From assembly GCA_018304425.1 (NCBI GenBank), contig JAGVWE010000004.1, positions 187,189 through 251,188 on the forward strand: 64,000 nucleotides of DNA, written 5' to 3'. The position numbers and the translations under genes were made by a program. The number at the start of each line of letters is the position of its first letter. Position 1 is the stretch's first letter. Below are positions 47,788 through 55,927 of this stretch, piece after piece. Source of the DNA: Candidatus Iainarchaeum sp. (GTDB lineage Archaea; Iainarchaeota; Iainarchaeia; Iainarchaeales; UBA10219). The notes under the pieces are model-generated. The model saw only the letters and a program-made list of their open reading frames with translations, was not told the origin of the DNA and searched no databases.

Positions 47788-49335
47788 TCATCGCTCGCCG
47801 CACCGGCTCAGGCCCGGCCGCAACAGCACGCGGTAATTCTTCCGGCCCCGGAGGTTCAGGCCACAATCATCGCCTGCCACGATTTCCGCTCTCGCCTCCA
47901 CGTACTGGGCATACCCGGGTTTCAAGTCCATCTCCTTGTCCGCGCTCACGGCCACCCCGACTCCGTAGTCCGGCAGCTTCAAGAGGAGCTGCGTGATTTC
48001 GCCTGCAAGCGGGTCCGCGTTGCCGCGTTCCAGGAATTCCCTGGCCTCAGGCAACGCCACCCAGGCCCGCAACCCCGCACTCTCGCCCCGTGCCCGGTAG
48101 GCTTCCATCAGGCCCTTGAGCACGTTGTGCACCACCCAGGCCCTGGCCCGGTCATCCAGGCCCTGCAAGTGGATGAGGCTGGTCCGACCAACGGCCTTCA
48201 ACCAGTTCTTCGCGATTTCCTCGAAGTCGTTGGAGCCCACGAACAAGCCCTTGTACCGCGAGTCAATCACGGCCAGCACCCGCACCGCGTGATTGATTTT
48301 GGCTTCCGACAGCTTGTCGCTTGCCGCAAACGTTTTCACGCGCAAAATAAGGTCATCCAGGTTCTTGAGCTTGGCCCCGGCCGCGGCCAGCTTGACCAGG
48401 TCCTTGACCTCCTGTTCCACGACTCCAAAGGAGTCCAGCAAGTGATTCGAGTCCAACAGGTTGAGGTCCACGAAAAGGTTTTCAAGGGGCTTGAAGTGCC
48501 GGATTGGAAAGCCCATGGGCTCGGCTTCCCCTGAATCCGTTTTTCCGGCCGAGGCCATAGCCGAGGCCCCCATGGCCCCCGCGTCCTTGGCGGGTTCCGC
48601 GAGGCCGTCAAACTCCTGGCCCTCCGCGAACACCACGGCCGGCAGGTTGGACAACAAGGCGGACTCCAACAGCAAGTGGAGCACGTGCCTCCGCTCTCCC
48701 GGCTTTCCCCCCACTACCAGGGTCCGCGCAAAGAATTCCAGGGGCTCGGTTACCGGCAACCCGTTCATGGTGCGGCCCAGCCGCGCCTCGGCCTTGCCCT
48801 GCACGGCCACGGATTCCTCGCGGCCGGGCGCGGAATTTGAGGCAAGCAAGGGCACCATGAGTGGCTGGGAGAAGAAAACCCGTTGCACGCCGGCTTCGGC
48901 CTGGTGGAGTTCCACGAGCTTCAAGTCATAGCCTTTCGCGACGTCTTTCACGGTTTGCGCGGCCGCCGCCAGCCCCTGCAGGGCCTCGTCGAGGTCGCGC
49001 ACGAACTCCTCTTCCTTCCAAGGCACGTACACCGGTTGGGAGGCCAGCAACAGGAACTTCAGGGTCTGCCCCTGGCTTCCAGCCTGTCCGCGGTCGTGGC
49101 GCGCGACCACCAGGGCTTCGAGGGGAAGCTTGTAGAGGAAGTCCTCGGTGTCTCCGTCCGCGTGGAAGGCCTGGTACAAGTCCGCGACCGCGCCCACGAC
49201 CCGCTCGCCCTGTTTTTCGTAGACCAGGACCAGCAACACGCTCTGGGGATTCGAGTAGACCTCGATTTCATGGCCTTGGAGGGAGCCGTTGAACAACCGC
49301 TCCCACGGCCCATCCCGTAACTGGAATAACTGCAT
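47788..49335 (-). CDS. Protein resembling a degenerate HerA/VirB4-type ATPase
   Basis: This 515-residue soluble protein has LEFFARTLVVGGKPGERRHVLHLLLESALLSNLPAVVFAEGQ, placed like the Walker A and adjoining strand of HerA-like ATPases, but without the GKS/T lysine-serine pair. A segment resembling the HerA middle follows (FPIRHFKPLENLFVDLNLLDS), then an ATPase-like VVHNVLKGLMEAYRARGESAGLRAWVALPEAREF, where Walker B acidic residues are also weak. It is probably catalytically dead, or my family call is wrong. It shares a divergent AT-rich promoter with 49416-49901. Confidence 0.4.
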   Translation of the reverse strand: MQLFQLRDGPWERLFNGSLQGHEIEVYSNPQSVLLVLVYEKQGERVVGAVADLYQAFHADGDTEDFLYKLPLEALVVARHDRGQAGSQGQTLKFLLLASQPVYVPWKEEEFVRDLDEALQGLAAAAQTVKDVAKGYDLKLVELHQAEAGVQRVFFSQPLMVPLLASNSAPGREESVAVQGKAEARLGRTMNGLPVTEPLEFFARTLVVGGKPGERRHVLHLLLESALLSNLPAVVFAEGQEFDGLAEPAKDAGAMGASAMASAGKTDSGEAEPMGFPIRHFKPLENLFVDLNLLDSNHLLDSFGVVEQEVKDLVKLAAAGAKLKNLDDLILRVKTFAASDKLSEAKINHAVRVLAVIDSRYKGLFVGSNDFEEIAKNWLKAVGRTSLIHLQGLDDRARAWVVHNVLKGLMEAYRARGESAGLRAWVALPEAREFLERGNADPLAGEITQLLLKLPDYGVGVAVSADKEMDLKPGYAQYVEARAEIVAGDDCGLNLRGRKNYRVLLRPGLSRCGER

Positions 49336-49415
49336 TCCCGGAACCCAGCCAATATATAGGCTTTATGTATTTATATATGTTTAATCATCCTTATACTGCC
49401 ATTTTGGTGCATTCC

Positions 49416-49901
49416 ATGGTTGACGCGCAAGTCGTGCAGGAAACCGTCAAGCGCATGCTGGACTCGGGCATCGACGTTCCAACCATCCGGCAGACCCTGG
49501 CCGACATCGGCTTAAGCGAAGCCGAAATCCAGCGCGTGCTGTCCCAAGCCAATGCTCCCGCCACAGCCCAACCCCAGGCGCCAGCCGAGCCCTCTCCGGA
49601 GAGCGTGCGGGATTCCCTGCTCGACGACCGCGAAGAAGAGGAGTTGCGGGAGACGACCGCGCACGCGGCCCTCGAAGAACAGGGCCTGAAACTCGATGAC
49701 CTGCACGGCAAAGTCGATTTGTTGCACGAGAAACTGGCTTCGCCTTCCCTTTCCCAGTCCGCCTTGGAAGCGCGCCTCAACCAGTTCGAGAAAGACCTCG
49801 GAGAGTTGAAGGCAGGCAGCAGGGCCCTGCAGGACCTGCTCAAAAAAATCCTGGAAACCAACCGCGAAACCCTGGCCCGGCTCGAACAACAAAAGAAATA
49901 A
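49416..49901 (+). CDS. UBA-like plus coiled-coil protein of unknown function
   Basis: From ATG 49416 (MVDAQVVQETVKRMLDSGID) there are 161 residues. The first 45 form a three-helix unit (VPTIRQTLADIGLSEAEIQRVL) seen in several archaeal membrane-associated proteins. A Pro/Ala/Gln linker and a long coiled coil (LHGKVDLLHEKLASPSLSQ to ETNRETLARLEQQKK) follow. No catalytic motif. The start lies 20-25 nt from ttatact, and an AT-rich tract (aatatatagg...tttatatatg) separates it from the divergent HerA-like gene. Confidence 0.55.
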   Translation: MVDAQVVQETVKRMLDSGIDVPTIRQTLADIGLSEAEIQRVLSQANAPATAQPQAPAEPSPESVRDSLLDDREEEELRETTAHAALEEQGLKLDDLHGKVDLLHEKLASPSLSQSALEARLNQFEKDLGELKAGSRALQDLLKKILETNRETLARLEQQKK

Positions 49902-49950
49902 GTTTTAGGGGGATGCCAGGCAACCTTCCCATGGTTGTCGCTTGAGCGCC

Positions 49951-50787
49951 TTACTTGGCTGCCCCCAATGGTTCCTCGTCCGCGGGCTGTCTTTCGGTAG
50001 GCAAACCCGTCGTCGGCCCCTGCGGGCCCACGCCGCCAGGAGAAGGTTCTTCTCCGCCTTCTGTGATAGGCCCGGTTGGCCCTGGTCCTCCCGAGCTGGG
50101 TAAGGACCCCCCTGCGCCGCCGCATTCACATTTTCCGGGGTCGTCAAACCCTGACGCTAAACTATATGCACATTGTTTTCCAGCCGTCGCACAAGTATGC
50201 GTGTTACAAATCTGCACTCCTTTGAGTGCCTTAGCCCCTGCCCCCTTTTCTGCCCCTTCATTAAGAATTTTCTGTTTGTCTGCGGGGCTGAATGCACAAC
50301 CAGCATTGGGATTGCCGGAAGTGTTTGGGCCAGTCGGTGCATTTCCGCCGGACACGGGGGCTCCACCGCCTGACGGCGTGCTTGGCCCTGTAGGGCCTTG
50401 GCTGCCGCTTGACGGCGGGGTTCCTATCGGCGTGCAAACACAGTCATACGTGCACTCGACATGCACCTGGGTGTTGTGTGGGTTGCATACTGCCATTGTA
50501 AGCTCATAATTATCTGGCTTGCAATACTCGGTTGCCGTGTCCTTGCAGTTTAACTCTGCGTTTCTCTTGCATGCGGTGGTGTCGTTTTCTTCACTTATCC
50601 TTTTCTCTTCTGCCTCGCAGGCAGCCTCCCGTTGCTCAGGCGCTGTTCCAGGCGGCACTTTTACGGGCACCTCCCCAAAAGTTGACCTGCCTGTTTCAGT
50701 TGCCTTTCCTGCGATGGGCAAATTGCAGCCCGCCAACACAATCAAGGCGCTTAAGGCAAGAAGCAAGGCAAACCGGTTGAATTTCAT
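49951..50787 (-). CDS. Secreted lipoprotein, Cys-rich with Gly-Pro-Thr repeats
   Basis: This 278-residue protein has a signal peptide ending in a lipobox (LSALIVLAGC), so Cys21 would be lipidated and the protein tethered outside the membrane. The mature part alternates Cys-rich segments (CVCTPIG, CKRNAELNCK) with low-complexity GPTGPSTPSGG and GPGPTGPITEGG linkers. It is a relative of 54451-55878, judging by the nearly identical signal peptide. Function unknown; structural cell-surface role inferred. Confidence 0.65.
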   Translation of the reverse strand: MKFNRFALLLALSALIVLAGCNLPIAGKATETGRSTFGEVPVKVPPGTAPEQREAACEAEEKRISEENDTTACKRNAELNCKDTATEYCKPDNYELTMAVCNPHNTQVHVECTYDCVCTPIGTPPSSGSQGPTGPSTPSGGGAPVSGGNAPTGPNTSGNPNAGCAFSPADKQKILNEGAEKGAGAKALKGVQICNTHTCATAGKQCAYSLASGFDDPGKCECGGAGGSLPSSGGPGPTGPITEGGEEPSPGGVGPQGPTTGLPTERQPADEEPLGAAK

Positions 50788-50823
50788 TAGCGGTCCTCAT
50801 ACCCATACTGTTCGTCGAACTAT

Positions 50824-51393
50824 TTAAAGCCGTGGGTCAGTGGCTTCCGTGCCCCTCGCCATGCCCGCCGCCGTGCGCCCCATGGGCGTCCCCGTGCCCT
50901 GCTCCCCCGCCTTCGGCCGCGGCCTCGGCTGCAGTTCCCCTTCGTGGCCGTGCACGTGCCCCATGTGGAACACTCTTTCCACCAGCCACTTCATGAGCCG
51001 GGTCGAGCCCGTGATGACGCGGCTGCCTAGGTACTTGCTCGTGTTCCTGTGCGTGTCATCCGCGTAGGGTTGCGCGGGGTTCATCTCGGTCGCGCCCTGC
51101 TTGCGGTTCCACCAGTATTCCGCGGTCTTGCCGCCAACGGCCTTCACCATGTCCGGCAACAATTCCGGGTCCGGGTGACTGCCATGCGCGCCCTCGAAGG
51201 CCGCGTATTCCCGTTCCACGTCTTCGCCCAGGCCATGGGCAAGGCCGCCCGTCGTCCTTCCCACGCGGTTCAGGACCGTGCCCAGCAAGCCGAAGGCCAG
51301 GACCGCGCCCAGCAGGGCCGCGACCCACAGGAAGTCAAGGTAGGTGGCAACCACGATGGCGAAGGCAATCAAGGAGAAGTGCAGGGGTCGCAT
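50824..51393 (-). CDS. Membrane protein with N-terminal helix pair
   Basis: This 189-residue protein has two hydrophobic helices at 6-45 (FSLIAFAIVVATYLDFLWVAALLGAVLAF), then a soluble polar tail including HMGHVHGHEGE, a His-rich stretch that could bind metal. It is the 3'-most gene of a run of small membrane proteins (50824-52017) with 2-4 nt gaps, so it is probably one operon. The family is not recognised. Confidence 0.5.
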   Translation of the reverse strand: MRPLHFSLIAFAIVVATYLDFLWVAALLGAVLAFGLLGTVLNRVGRTTGGLAHGLGEDVEREYAAFEGAHGSHPDPELLPDMVKAVGGKTAEYWWNRKQGATEMNPAQPYADDTHRNTSKYLGSRVITGSTRLMKWLVERVFHMGHVHGHEGELQPRPRPKAGEQGTGTPMGRTAAGMARGTEATDPRL

Positions 51394-51395
51394 GG

Positions 51396-51752
51396 TTACC
51401 CGCCCAGCCCGCCGAGGCCGCCGTAGCCACCCATGCCTCCCATGCCGCCCAGCATGTCGCCGTAGCCCATGTCCGGGGGATACATTTCGGGCTGCTGTTC
51501 TTTTTCCTTCAGGCCCAGGGCCAGGGAGACCACGATGAGGCCGAAGACGATGACCGGCCAGTAGGCGTTGATGTCCGCCGTCTTGGAGACGAAGTACAGC
51601 ACGCCGGCCGAAACCAGTATCATGAGGGCCATGGTCATGCTGCGCATGCCGAGGACAACGATGGCGATGACCGCGAATATCAGCCAGTTCTCGCCGAACT
51701 GGAAGGCCAGCATCAAGAGCATGAGGGCCACGAGGAAGGTGAAAGTGTCCAT
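51396..51752 (-). CDS. Small membrane protein with Gly/Met-rich tail
   Basis: This 118-residue protein has four hydrophobic segments in the first 85 residues (FLVALMLLMLAFQFGENWLIFAVIAIVVLG, MALMILVSAGVLYFV, WPVIVFGLIVVSLALGL). It ends in a flexible tail (MLGGMGGMGGYGGLGGLGG). It starts 4 nt after the next upstream gene. Unknown function. Confidence 0.5.
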   Translation of the reverse strand: MDTFTFLVALMLLMLAFQFGENWLIFAVIAIVVLGMRSMTMALMILVSAGVLYFVSKTADINAYWPVIVFGLIVVSLALGLKEKEQQPEMYPPDMGYGDMLGGMGGMGGYGGLGGLGG

Positions 51753-51756
51753 GGTC

Positions 51757-52017
51757 TCAGCCCTTGAATATCTGGACTTTTTCGAACAAGTCCTTGCCGA
51801 AGGTCGTGAACAGGAACAGCAGCACCGTCAGCCACACCAGTTCGCGGTAGGAGTAAACGGTCAAATAGGTGACGAGGAACGCGAACAACACGGCGAGCTT
51901 GGCGCTGCCCAGGGTTCCCTTGGCCCAGCTCAGCAGCCAGATGAAGAAGAACAGGATTAAGGCAATCTCGAGGTTTTCAAACAACCCGCCCCAGTAACTC
52001 AACAGAAACCCGGTCAT
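51757..52017 (-). CDS. Small membrane protein, paralog-like to 53148-53624
   Basis: This 86-residue protein has three transmembrane helices (IALILFFFIWLLSWAKGTLG, LAVLFAFLVTYLTVYSY, LVWLTVLLFLFTTFG). The LSWAKGTLGSAKL phrase and spacing match VSWARMHLGKSAL in 53148-53624, suggesting a shared origin and a duplicated gene block on either side of the VapBC pair. Unknown function. Confidence 0.5.
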   Translation of the reverse strand: MTGFLLSYWGGLFENLEIALILFFFIWLLSWAKGTLGSAKLAVLFAFLVTYLTVYSYRELVWLTVLLFLFTTFGKDLFEKVQIFKG

Positions 52018-52051
52018 GTCATGCCCCTGTAATTGATAGGTTTGTCGGCCT

Positions 52052-52492
52052 TTAAATTACTTTGCCTGCCGTTTTCAGGGTGGCTATTATCTCGGCCGTA
52101 TCCAGCACAACTATCTTGCTTTGTCTCTTCAGGGCTTTGTCCTGGGACCACAGGGGGCATTGCTTGGCAAGTGCCAGCGCCATGTAAGGGACATCATTCG
52201 GGTCAGGGCTTAGTTTGTGCGCCTCTTCCGCGTACTGGGCATATTCGTTTTTCGGGATTTCCACGATTTTTGCCGCTTCAAAGATGTCCTCCATCTTCTT
52301 CGCTACAGCCGCTTTTTGCGTCTTGAGCCTGGTAGCTATTTCGCCCATGTATTTACGCAACTCGATCTTGGTGAATTCCGGAGTAAGAAGTTGGATGCCG
52401 ATGGCTTTGAGCAAGGCCTTCCGGGTGCCAGAATCCGCAAGCGTTGCCGCAATAAAGACGTTTGCGTCCACGACCAGCGTTTTCGGCAACAA
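52052..52492 (-). CDS. PIN-domain toxin (VapC-like)
   Basis: This 146-residue PIN domain has the first acidic residue in VVDANVFIAATL, middle acids in TKIELRKYMGE, and DPNDVPYMALALA plus WSQDKAL for the C-terminal acidic cluster. It is a predicted Mg-dependent RNase. It lies 13 nt downstream of the antitoxin-like gene, in the usual VapB-VapC order. Confidence 0.85.
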   Translation of the reverse strand: MLPKTLVVDANVFIAATLADSGTRKALLKAIGIQLLTPEFTKIELRKYMGEIATRLKTQKAAVAKKMEDIFEAAKIVEIPKNEYAQYAEEAHKLSPDPNDVPYMALALAKQCPLWSQDKALKRQSKIVVLDTAEIIATLKTAGKVI

Positions 52493-52505
52493 GAGAACTC
52501 CACCC

Positions 52506-52748
52506 TCAAACCCTGATACCGTGCCTTCGAGCCACTCCAGCTTTTATTTTCCGCCCGATTTCAATGACGTCTTCCTCAGTCAGGGAACTATGCTTCGTCA
52601 ACTCATCGAGTTCCTGCAAGAGTTTCAACCGCTTTATTCGGTCTTCAAGCAGGCACCGGGTTTCCTCGCTCCAGTTCACGCCGCGGATCCCGTGCATTTC
52701 CTTTTTCAGCGACGCCGGGATGGCCAGGGTCAGCGTAGTTTTGTTCAA
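52506..52748 (-). CDS. VapB-like antitoxin
   Basis: This 80-residue protein has a ribbon-helix-helix-like N-terminus (TTLTLAIPASLKKEMHGIRGVNWSEETRCLLEDRI) and a charged C-terminus (LTEEDVIEIGRKIKAG) that would bind VapC. A tatagtgcgtttagtgtatt sequence just upstream contains a repeated tagtg element that may be the operator. Confidence 0.75.
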   Translation of the reverse strand: MNKTTLTLAIPASLKKEMHGIRGVNWSEETRCLLEDRIKRLKLLQELDELTKHSSLTEEDVIEIGRKIKAGVARRHGIRV

Positions 52749-52802
52749 GCGAACACCTCCACACTAATTATAGTGCGTTTAGTGTATTTAAGCTTTTGGC
52801 CC

Positions 52803-53135
52803 TCATTGCCCCGTCGCGGGGTTCCGCAGCCTGGTGCCGATGCCCCAGATTACCACGGAGAACACCTGGATGCTCAGCAGCAACTGGAACATGTAGGCGG
52901 AGGCGAAGACGAAGAACCACTTGAACACCAGGAAGTAGATGAGGATGGCCGCGATGACGATGGTCAGCGGCCCGTCTCCCAGGTAGCCGCGCACCGTGGT
53001 GTAAAGCATGAAGATGCTGATGACCTGGAAGATGATCTTGGCTTCGGGGATGAGTTCCATGATTAGGGGGGGAAGGACGATGATGAGCGGCACCGCGATG
53101 GCAATGAACAGCACGATGTTTCCTTTTTCGTTCAT
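52803..53135 (-). CDS. Small membrane protein
   Basis: This 110-residue protein is almost entirely hydrophobic, with four helices (IVLFIAIAVPLIIVLPPLIMELIP, IIFQVISIFMLYTTV, LTIVIAAILIYFLVFKWFFVF, MFQLLLSIQVFSVVIWGIG). It sits 12 nt downstream of 53148-53624 in the same direction. Unknown function; probably part of the same membrane assembly. Confidence 0.5.
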   Translation of the reverse strand: MNEKGNIVLFIAIAVPLIIVLPPLIMELIPEAKIIFQVISIFMLYTTVRGYLGDGPLTIVIAAILIYFLVFKWFFVFASAYMFQLLLSIQVFSVVIWGIGTRLRNPATGQ

Positions 53136-53147
53136 GGTTTTCCCTCT

Positions 53148-53624
53148 TTATCCTGGCATCATGGGCGGTGGCCGCGGCCTCGCCCCCAAGCCGGGGTGCG
53201 GGTGCCTCATGCCGTGCATGCGTTCCATGACGTCTTTCCCGGAGTCCACCGGGCTTCCCTGTTCTTCCTGGCCCTGCTGGGGCATTCCCTGGCTCTGGGT
53301 GACGAAGAAGAAGTCGATGATGATGGAGGCAAAGCCCAGCATGAACAGCATGTACAGCAGGTAAACGCCGCCGAACAATGCCCACAAATCGCTGAAAAAC
53401 ACGAAGTAACAGAAGCCCGCAATCAGGATGTAGGACAGTGCGCTCTTCCCCAGGTGCATGCGCGCCCACGAGACGATGGTCAGCAGAATGAATATCTTGA
53501 GGACGAAGTTGGCGTCCGCGAACATTTCCCCCAGGAAGCCAAGGAACGTCAGCATGCTACCTACAAAGCGCGAAGAGGTTAATAGCCTTCCCCGTTGCCC
53601 AACCCACACCAACCAATTACCCAT
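53148..53624 (-). CDS. Membrane protein with Pro/Gly/Met-rich tail
   Basis: This protein has 158 residues from 53624; ATG 53555 (MLTFLGFLGEMF) is an alternative giving a more typical start. There are three hydrophobic helices (ANFVLKIFILLTIVSWA, ALSYILIAGFCYFVFF, LWALFGGVYLLYMLFMLGFASIIIDFFF), then a disordered tail (HPHPGLGARPRPPPMMPG). It is paralog-like to 51757-52017. Unknown function. Confidence 0.5.
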   Translation of the reverse strand: MGNWLVWVGQRGRLLTSSRFVGSMLTFLGFLGEMFADANFVLKIFILLTIVSWARMHLGKSALSYILIAGFCYFVFFSDLWALFGGVYLLYMLFMLGFASIIIDFFFVTQSQGMPQQGQEEQGSPVDSGKDVMERMHGMRHPHPGLGARPRPPPMMPG

Positions 53625-53677
53625 TATTTCGGCAATCGACGAATAATTATATAAGCTGGTTGCGATCCATTCCCTGC

Positions 53678-54097
53678 ATGCAGCGGGTTTACCTGGACTC
53701 GAATGTATTTATTGCCGTCATCCGCGGGGACATGGGGAAACCGTTTAGGTTGATGTATCAGTTTTCCATGGATTTTTTGGTTCATTGCCAAGGGCGTTTC
53801 GAGGTCATTCTCTCCGATGTGACGTTAAAAGAAATCCGGTGTCATGCTTACTCTTCCCCGGAGGAAGCCTTGGCTTTGTTTGCAGAACACGGCATTCGGG
53901 TGACGCTGGTTGGTCCCGATGAATCCAACAAACGCAGGGCCAAGGAAATAGAATTGCTGGGCGTTCATTATCCGGATAGCCTGCACGTCGCATTGGCTTT
54001 GAGGTGGCAAGCCTGTGCGATTGTTACCTGGAACGTCAAGGACTTCGAGCCGGTACGCCACCTGATTGACGTGCGGGAACCGGCGGGTTTTGGTTGA
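53678..54097 (+). CDS. PIN-domain nuclease
   Basis: From ATG 53678 (MQRVYLDSNVFIAVIRGD) there are 139 residues. TATA ttatataag lies about 29 nt upstream, so the track start at 53660 is rejected. Acidic residues lie in LDSNVFIAV, LSDVTLKEI, YPDSLHVALAL and TWNVKDFE, the PIN p-quartet. It is probably an RNase toxin. The nearby RHH gene is on the opposite strand, converging with a 2-nt gap, so they do not form a standard operon. Confidence 0.82.
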   Translation: MQRVYLDSNVFIAVIRGDMGKPFRLMYQFSMDFLVHCQGRFEVILSDVTLKEIRCHAYSSPEEALALFAEHGIRVTLVGPDESNKRRAKEIELLGVHYPDSLHVALALRWQACAIVTWNVKDFEPVRHLIDVREPAGFG

Positions 54098-54099
54098 TT

Positions 54100-54375
54100 C
54101 TATAGCAGGCCTTTTTCCCGTAAGAGTTCGTCCGCCAACTGGGCTCGTTCTTCCCGGGTTGGAAACCGCCCGGTGAAGCCCCGTGCCCTGGCTTTTTCGG
54201 CCAGCTTTTGGAAGTCCCGCCGCATCCGCTCCCGCCGAACGGCCAGGACTTTTTCCCTGACCGCGTCCCGCACGAAGTCGTTGCGCGAGCTGTGCAGGCC
54301 CTCTGATTTCACGCATGCGTCGACTTCTTTGACCAGCTTGGGCTCCAGGGTGATGCAATACTGTTTCATGGCCAT
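54100..54375 (-). CDS. Ribbon-helix-helix (CopG-like) protein
   Basis: This 91-residue protein has MKQYCITLEPKLVKEVDACVKSEGLHSSRNDFVRDAVREKVL, a clear RHH/MetJ-Arc fold. The basic helix and C-terminal helix (TREERAQLADELLREKGLL) look antitoxin-like. It converges with a PIN gene. It could be its antitoxin in trans orientation or an independent regulator. M3 (54369) is an alternative start. Confidence 0.7.
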   Translation of the reverse strand: MAMKQYCITLEPKLVKEVDACVKSEGLHSSRNDFVRDAVREKVLAVRRERMRRDFQKLAEKARARGFTGRFPTREERAQLADELLREKGLL

Positions 54376-54450
54376 GATATTGATTACGGTATTGGTTTAT
54401 TTAAGCGTTTTGGTTGGCTGGCCGAAAGACAGGGGTTCCGGGGAAGCCGT

Positions 54451-55878
54451 TTACCGGTAGCGGTTGGGGCCGCGTTCTTGGCTCCAGTAGTCGGGTTGTG
54501 CGTAGGCCGGGAACCCGGTGCCAGTGCCTTGGGTGCTTGTGCCCGTCGTTCCCGTGCCGGTCCATTCGTTGTCCGCGCCCGTGCCTGGCACGCTGCCGGT
54601 TGGTTGCTCGCCGCTTGGAATCGTGGTGGTTTCGGTTCCGTCGAGGGTGGGGTTATCGGTTGTCGCGGAACCCGTGCCGGTTTGGTTCACGGCCTGCACG
54701 CCGCCGGGCCCGCATCCCTCTCCCGGTTCACCTGGTTCCCAGTTCACGCAGGTGTTTCCGGGCTGCTCAGGTGAAACGGATTGGTTTTGGGCGGTGCTGC
54801 CGGGGCAGAAGCATTTTTTTTCGGAGTCCCAGTCACAGTGGTCCTTCTTGTTGGAGCAGAACTTTTCTTTGCAGACGTCTCTGGCCAGTTGGTCGAGTGT
54901 TTTGCTTGGGTTCTTGGGCACTCTCTGTGCCACTTCGCGGTCGTCATCCTCGGTCCACTTGCAACCATCCCCCGTGGTCGGCCCGCCACCCCCGCCTCCT
55001 CCTCCAGTCGTTGGCGGGCTTCCTCCGGTGCTTCCCGTGGGTTTGGGGATGCAGGCACAATAGTCTGCTGTTCCCTTGCCACACGTTCCCTTGCCGCCAT
55101 CGCACTCGCCGGCTTGGCCGCACTGCGTCCAATACAGGGCCGCATCATTTTTTCCTTGGCCGGCAGCGGCCTTCGTCGAGCAATCAACGTCTGCCTGGGT
55201 CGCCTGGTTGGCGCCACTGCCGTCGCGGGGTGCTTCGCCGGCTTGGGTTCCTTCGTCCTCGCCGCAGGGCACGCAGTTCTTGTTCAGTATTTTGCACTTG
55301 CCCTCGCCCTCGCAGGTGCCGCAGGCCGTCTCATAAGCCGCCTGCCACTCCGTTGGGTTCTTTTTCTTGCTCTGGTGGGATTGCACCAAGGCCGCATCCG
55401 CCGCTTTCTTCGCGTCCGCATTGCATTCGTTGCTTGAAGTGGTCGGGCCACCTGCAGCTCCGCCTCCTCCGGAATCGGGGCTGCCCCCGCCAACTGAGGT
55501 GGTGCCCGAATAGCACACACAGGAATAGTCATAGGTTACGACCCCATAATACTTCGAAAACCCCCTTTTCACTTCATATCCTGTTACCTTTACGGTGGCT
55601 TTCCCGGAATTGCAGGCCTCCGCCTTGCAAAAAGCCGCGCACCGCGTGTCGGCGGCGGTCTGGGCTTCGACCGCGCAACCTTTCGCGGCAGCGTCCTTTT
55701 CCTCCTGGCTTGGCGCTCCGAACATTCCAAAGGAACCGCATTCCTTCTTTACCCCATCTTCATTTTCTTTCGCACAGACCACCGATTCACCGGCAAACCC
55801 AGTCGAGGGAAGGGTGCAACCAGCCAGCACGATTAAGGCGCTAATGGCTAAAATGAGCAGTAATTGGCGTGTTTTCAT
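54451..55878 (-). CDS. Large Cys-rich secreted lipoprotein
   Basis: This 475-residue protein has lipobox LAISALIVLAGC, so it is a membrane-anchored exoprotein. The mature region has several Cys-rich modules (CGTCEGEGKCKILNKNCVPCGE, CGQAGECDGGKGTCGKG) separated by Gly/Pro/Thr linkers (SPPTTGGGGGGGGPTTG). A low-complexity Thr/Gly/Pro C-terminus may be a glycosylated stalk. Relative of 49951-50787. It lies 49 nt downstream of the giant surface protein. Confidence 0.65.
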   Translation of the reverse strand: MKTRQLLLILAISALIVLAGCTLPSTGFAGESVVCAKENEDGVKKECGSFGMFGAPSQEEKDAAAKGCAVEAQTAADTRCAAFCKAEACNSGKATVKVTGYEVKRGFSKYYGVVTYDYSCVCYSGTTSVGGGSPDSGGGGAAGGPTTSSNECNADAKKAADAALVQSHQSKKKNPTEWQAAYETACGTCEGEGKCKILNKNCVPCGEDEGTQAGEAPRDGSGANQATQADVDCSTKAAAGQGKNDAALYWTQCGQAGECDGGKGTCGKGTADYCACIPKPTGSTGGSPPTTGGGGGGGGPTTGDGCKWTEDDDREVAQRVPKNPSKTLDQLARDVCKEKFCSNKKDHCDWDSEKKCFCPGSTAQNQSVSPEQPGNTCVNWEPGEPGEGCGPGGVQAVNQTGTGSATTDNPTLDGTETTTIPSGEQPTGSVPGTGADNEWTGTGTTGTSTQGTGTGFPAYAQPDYWSQERGPNRYR

Positions 55879-55927
55879 CGAGTCACCATCTTGGTTTTTG
55901 TCATATGATATGTCTTCATTGGCCTAT

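Noticed and set aside
54414-55844. 476-codon plus-strand ORF opposite the Cys-rich lipoprotein
   Set aside because: The minus frame has a clear signal peptide and lipobox. The plus frame is Arg/Pro/Cys-rich noise.
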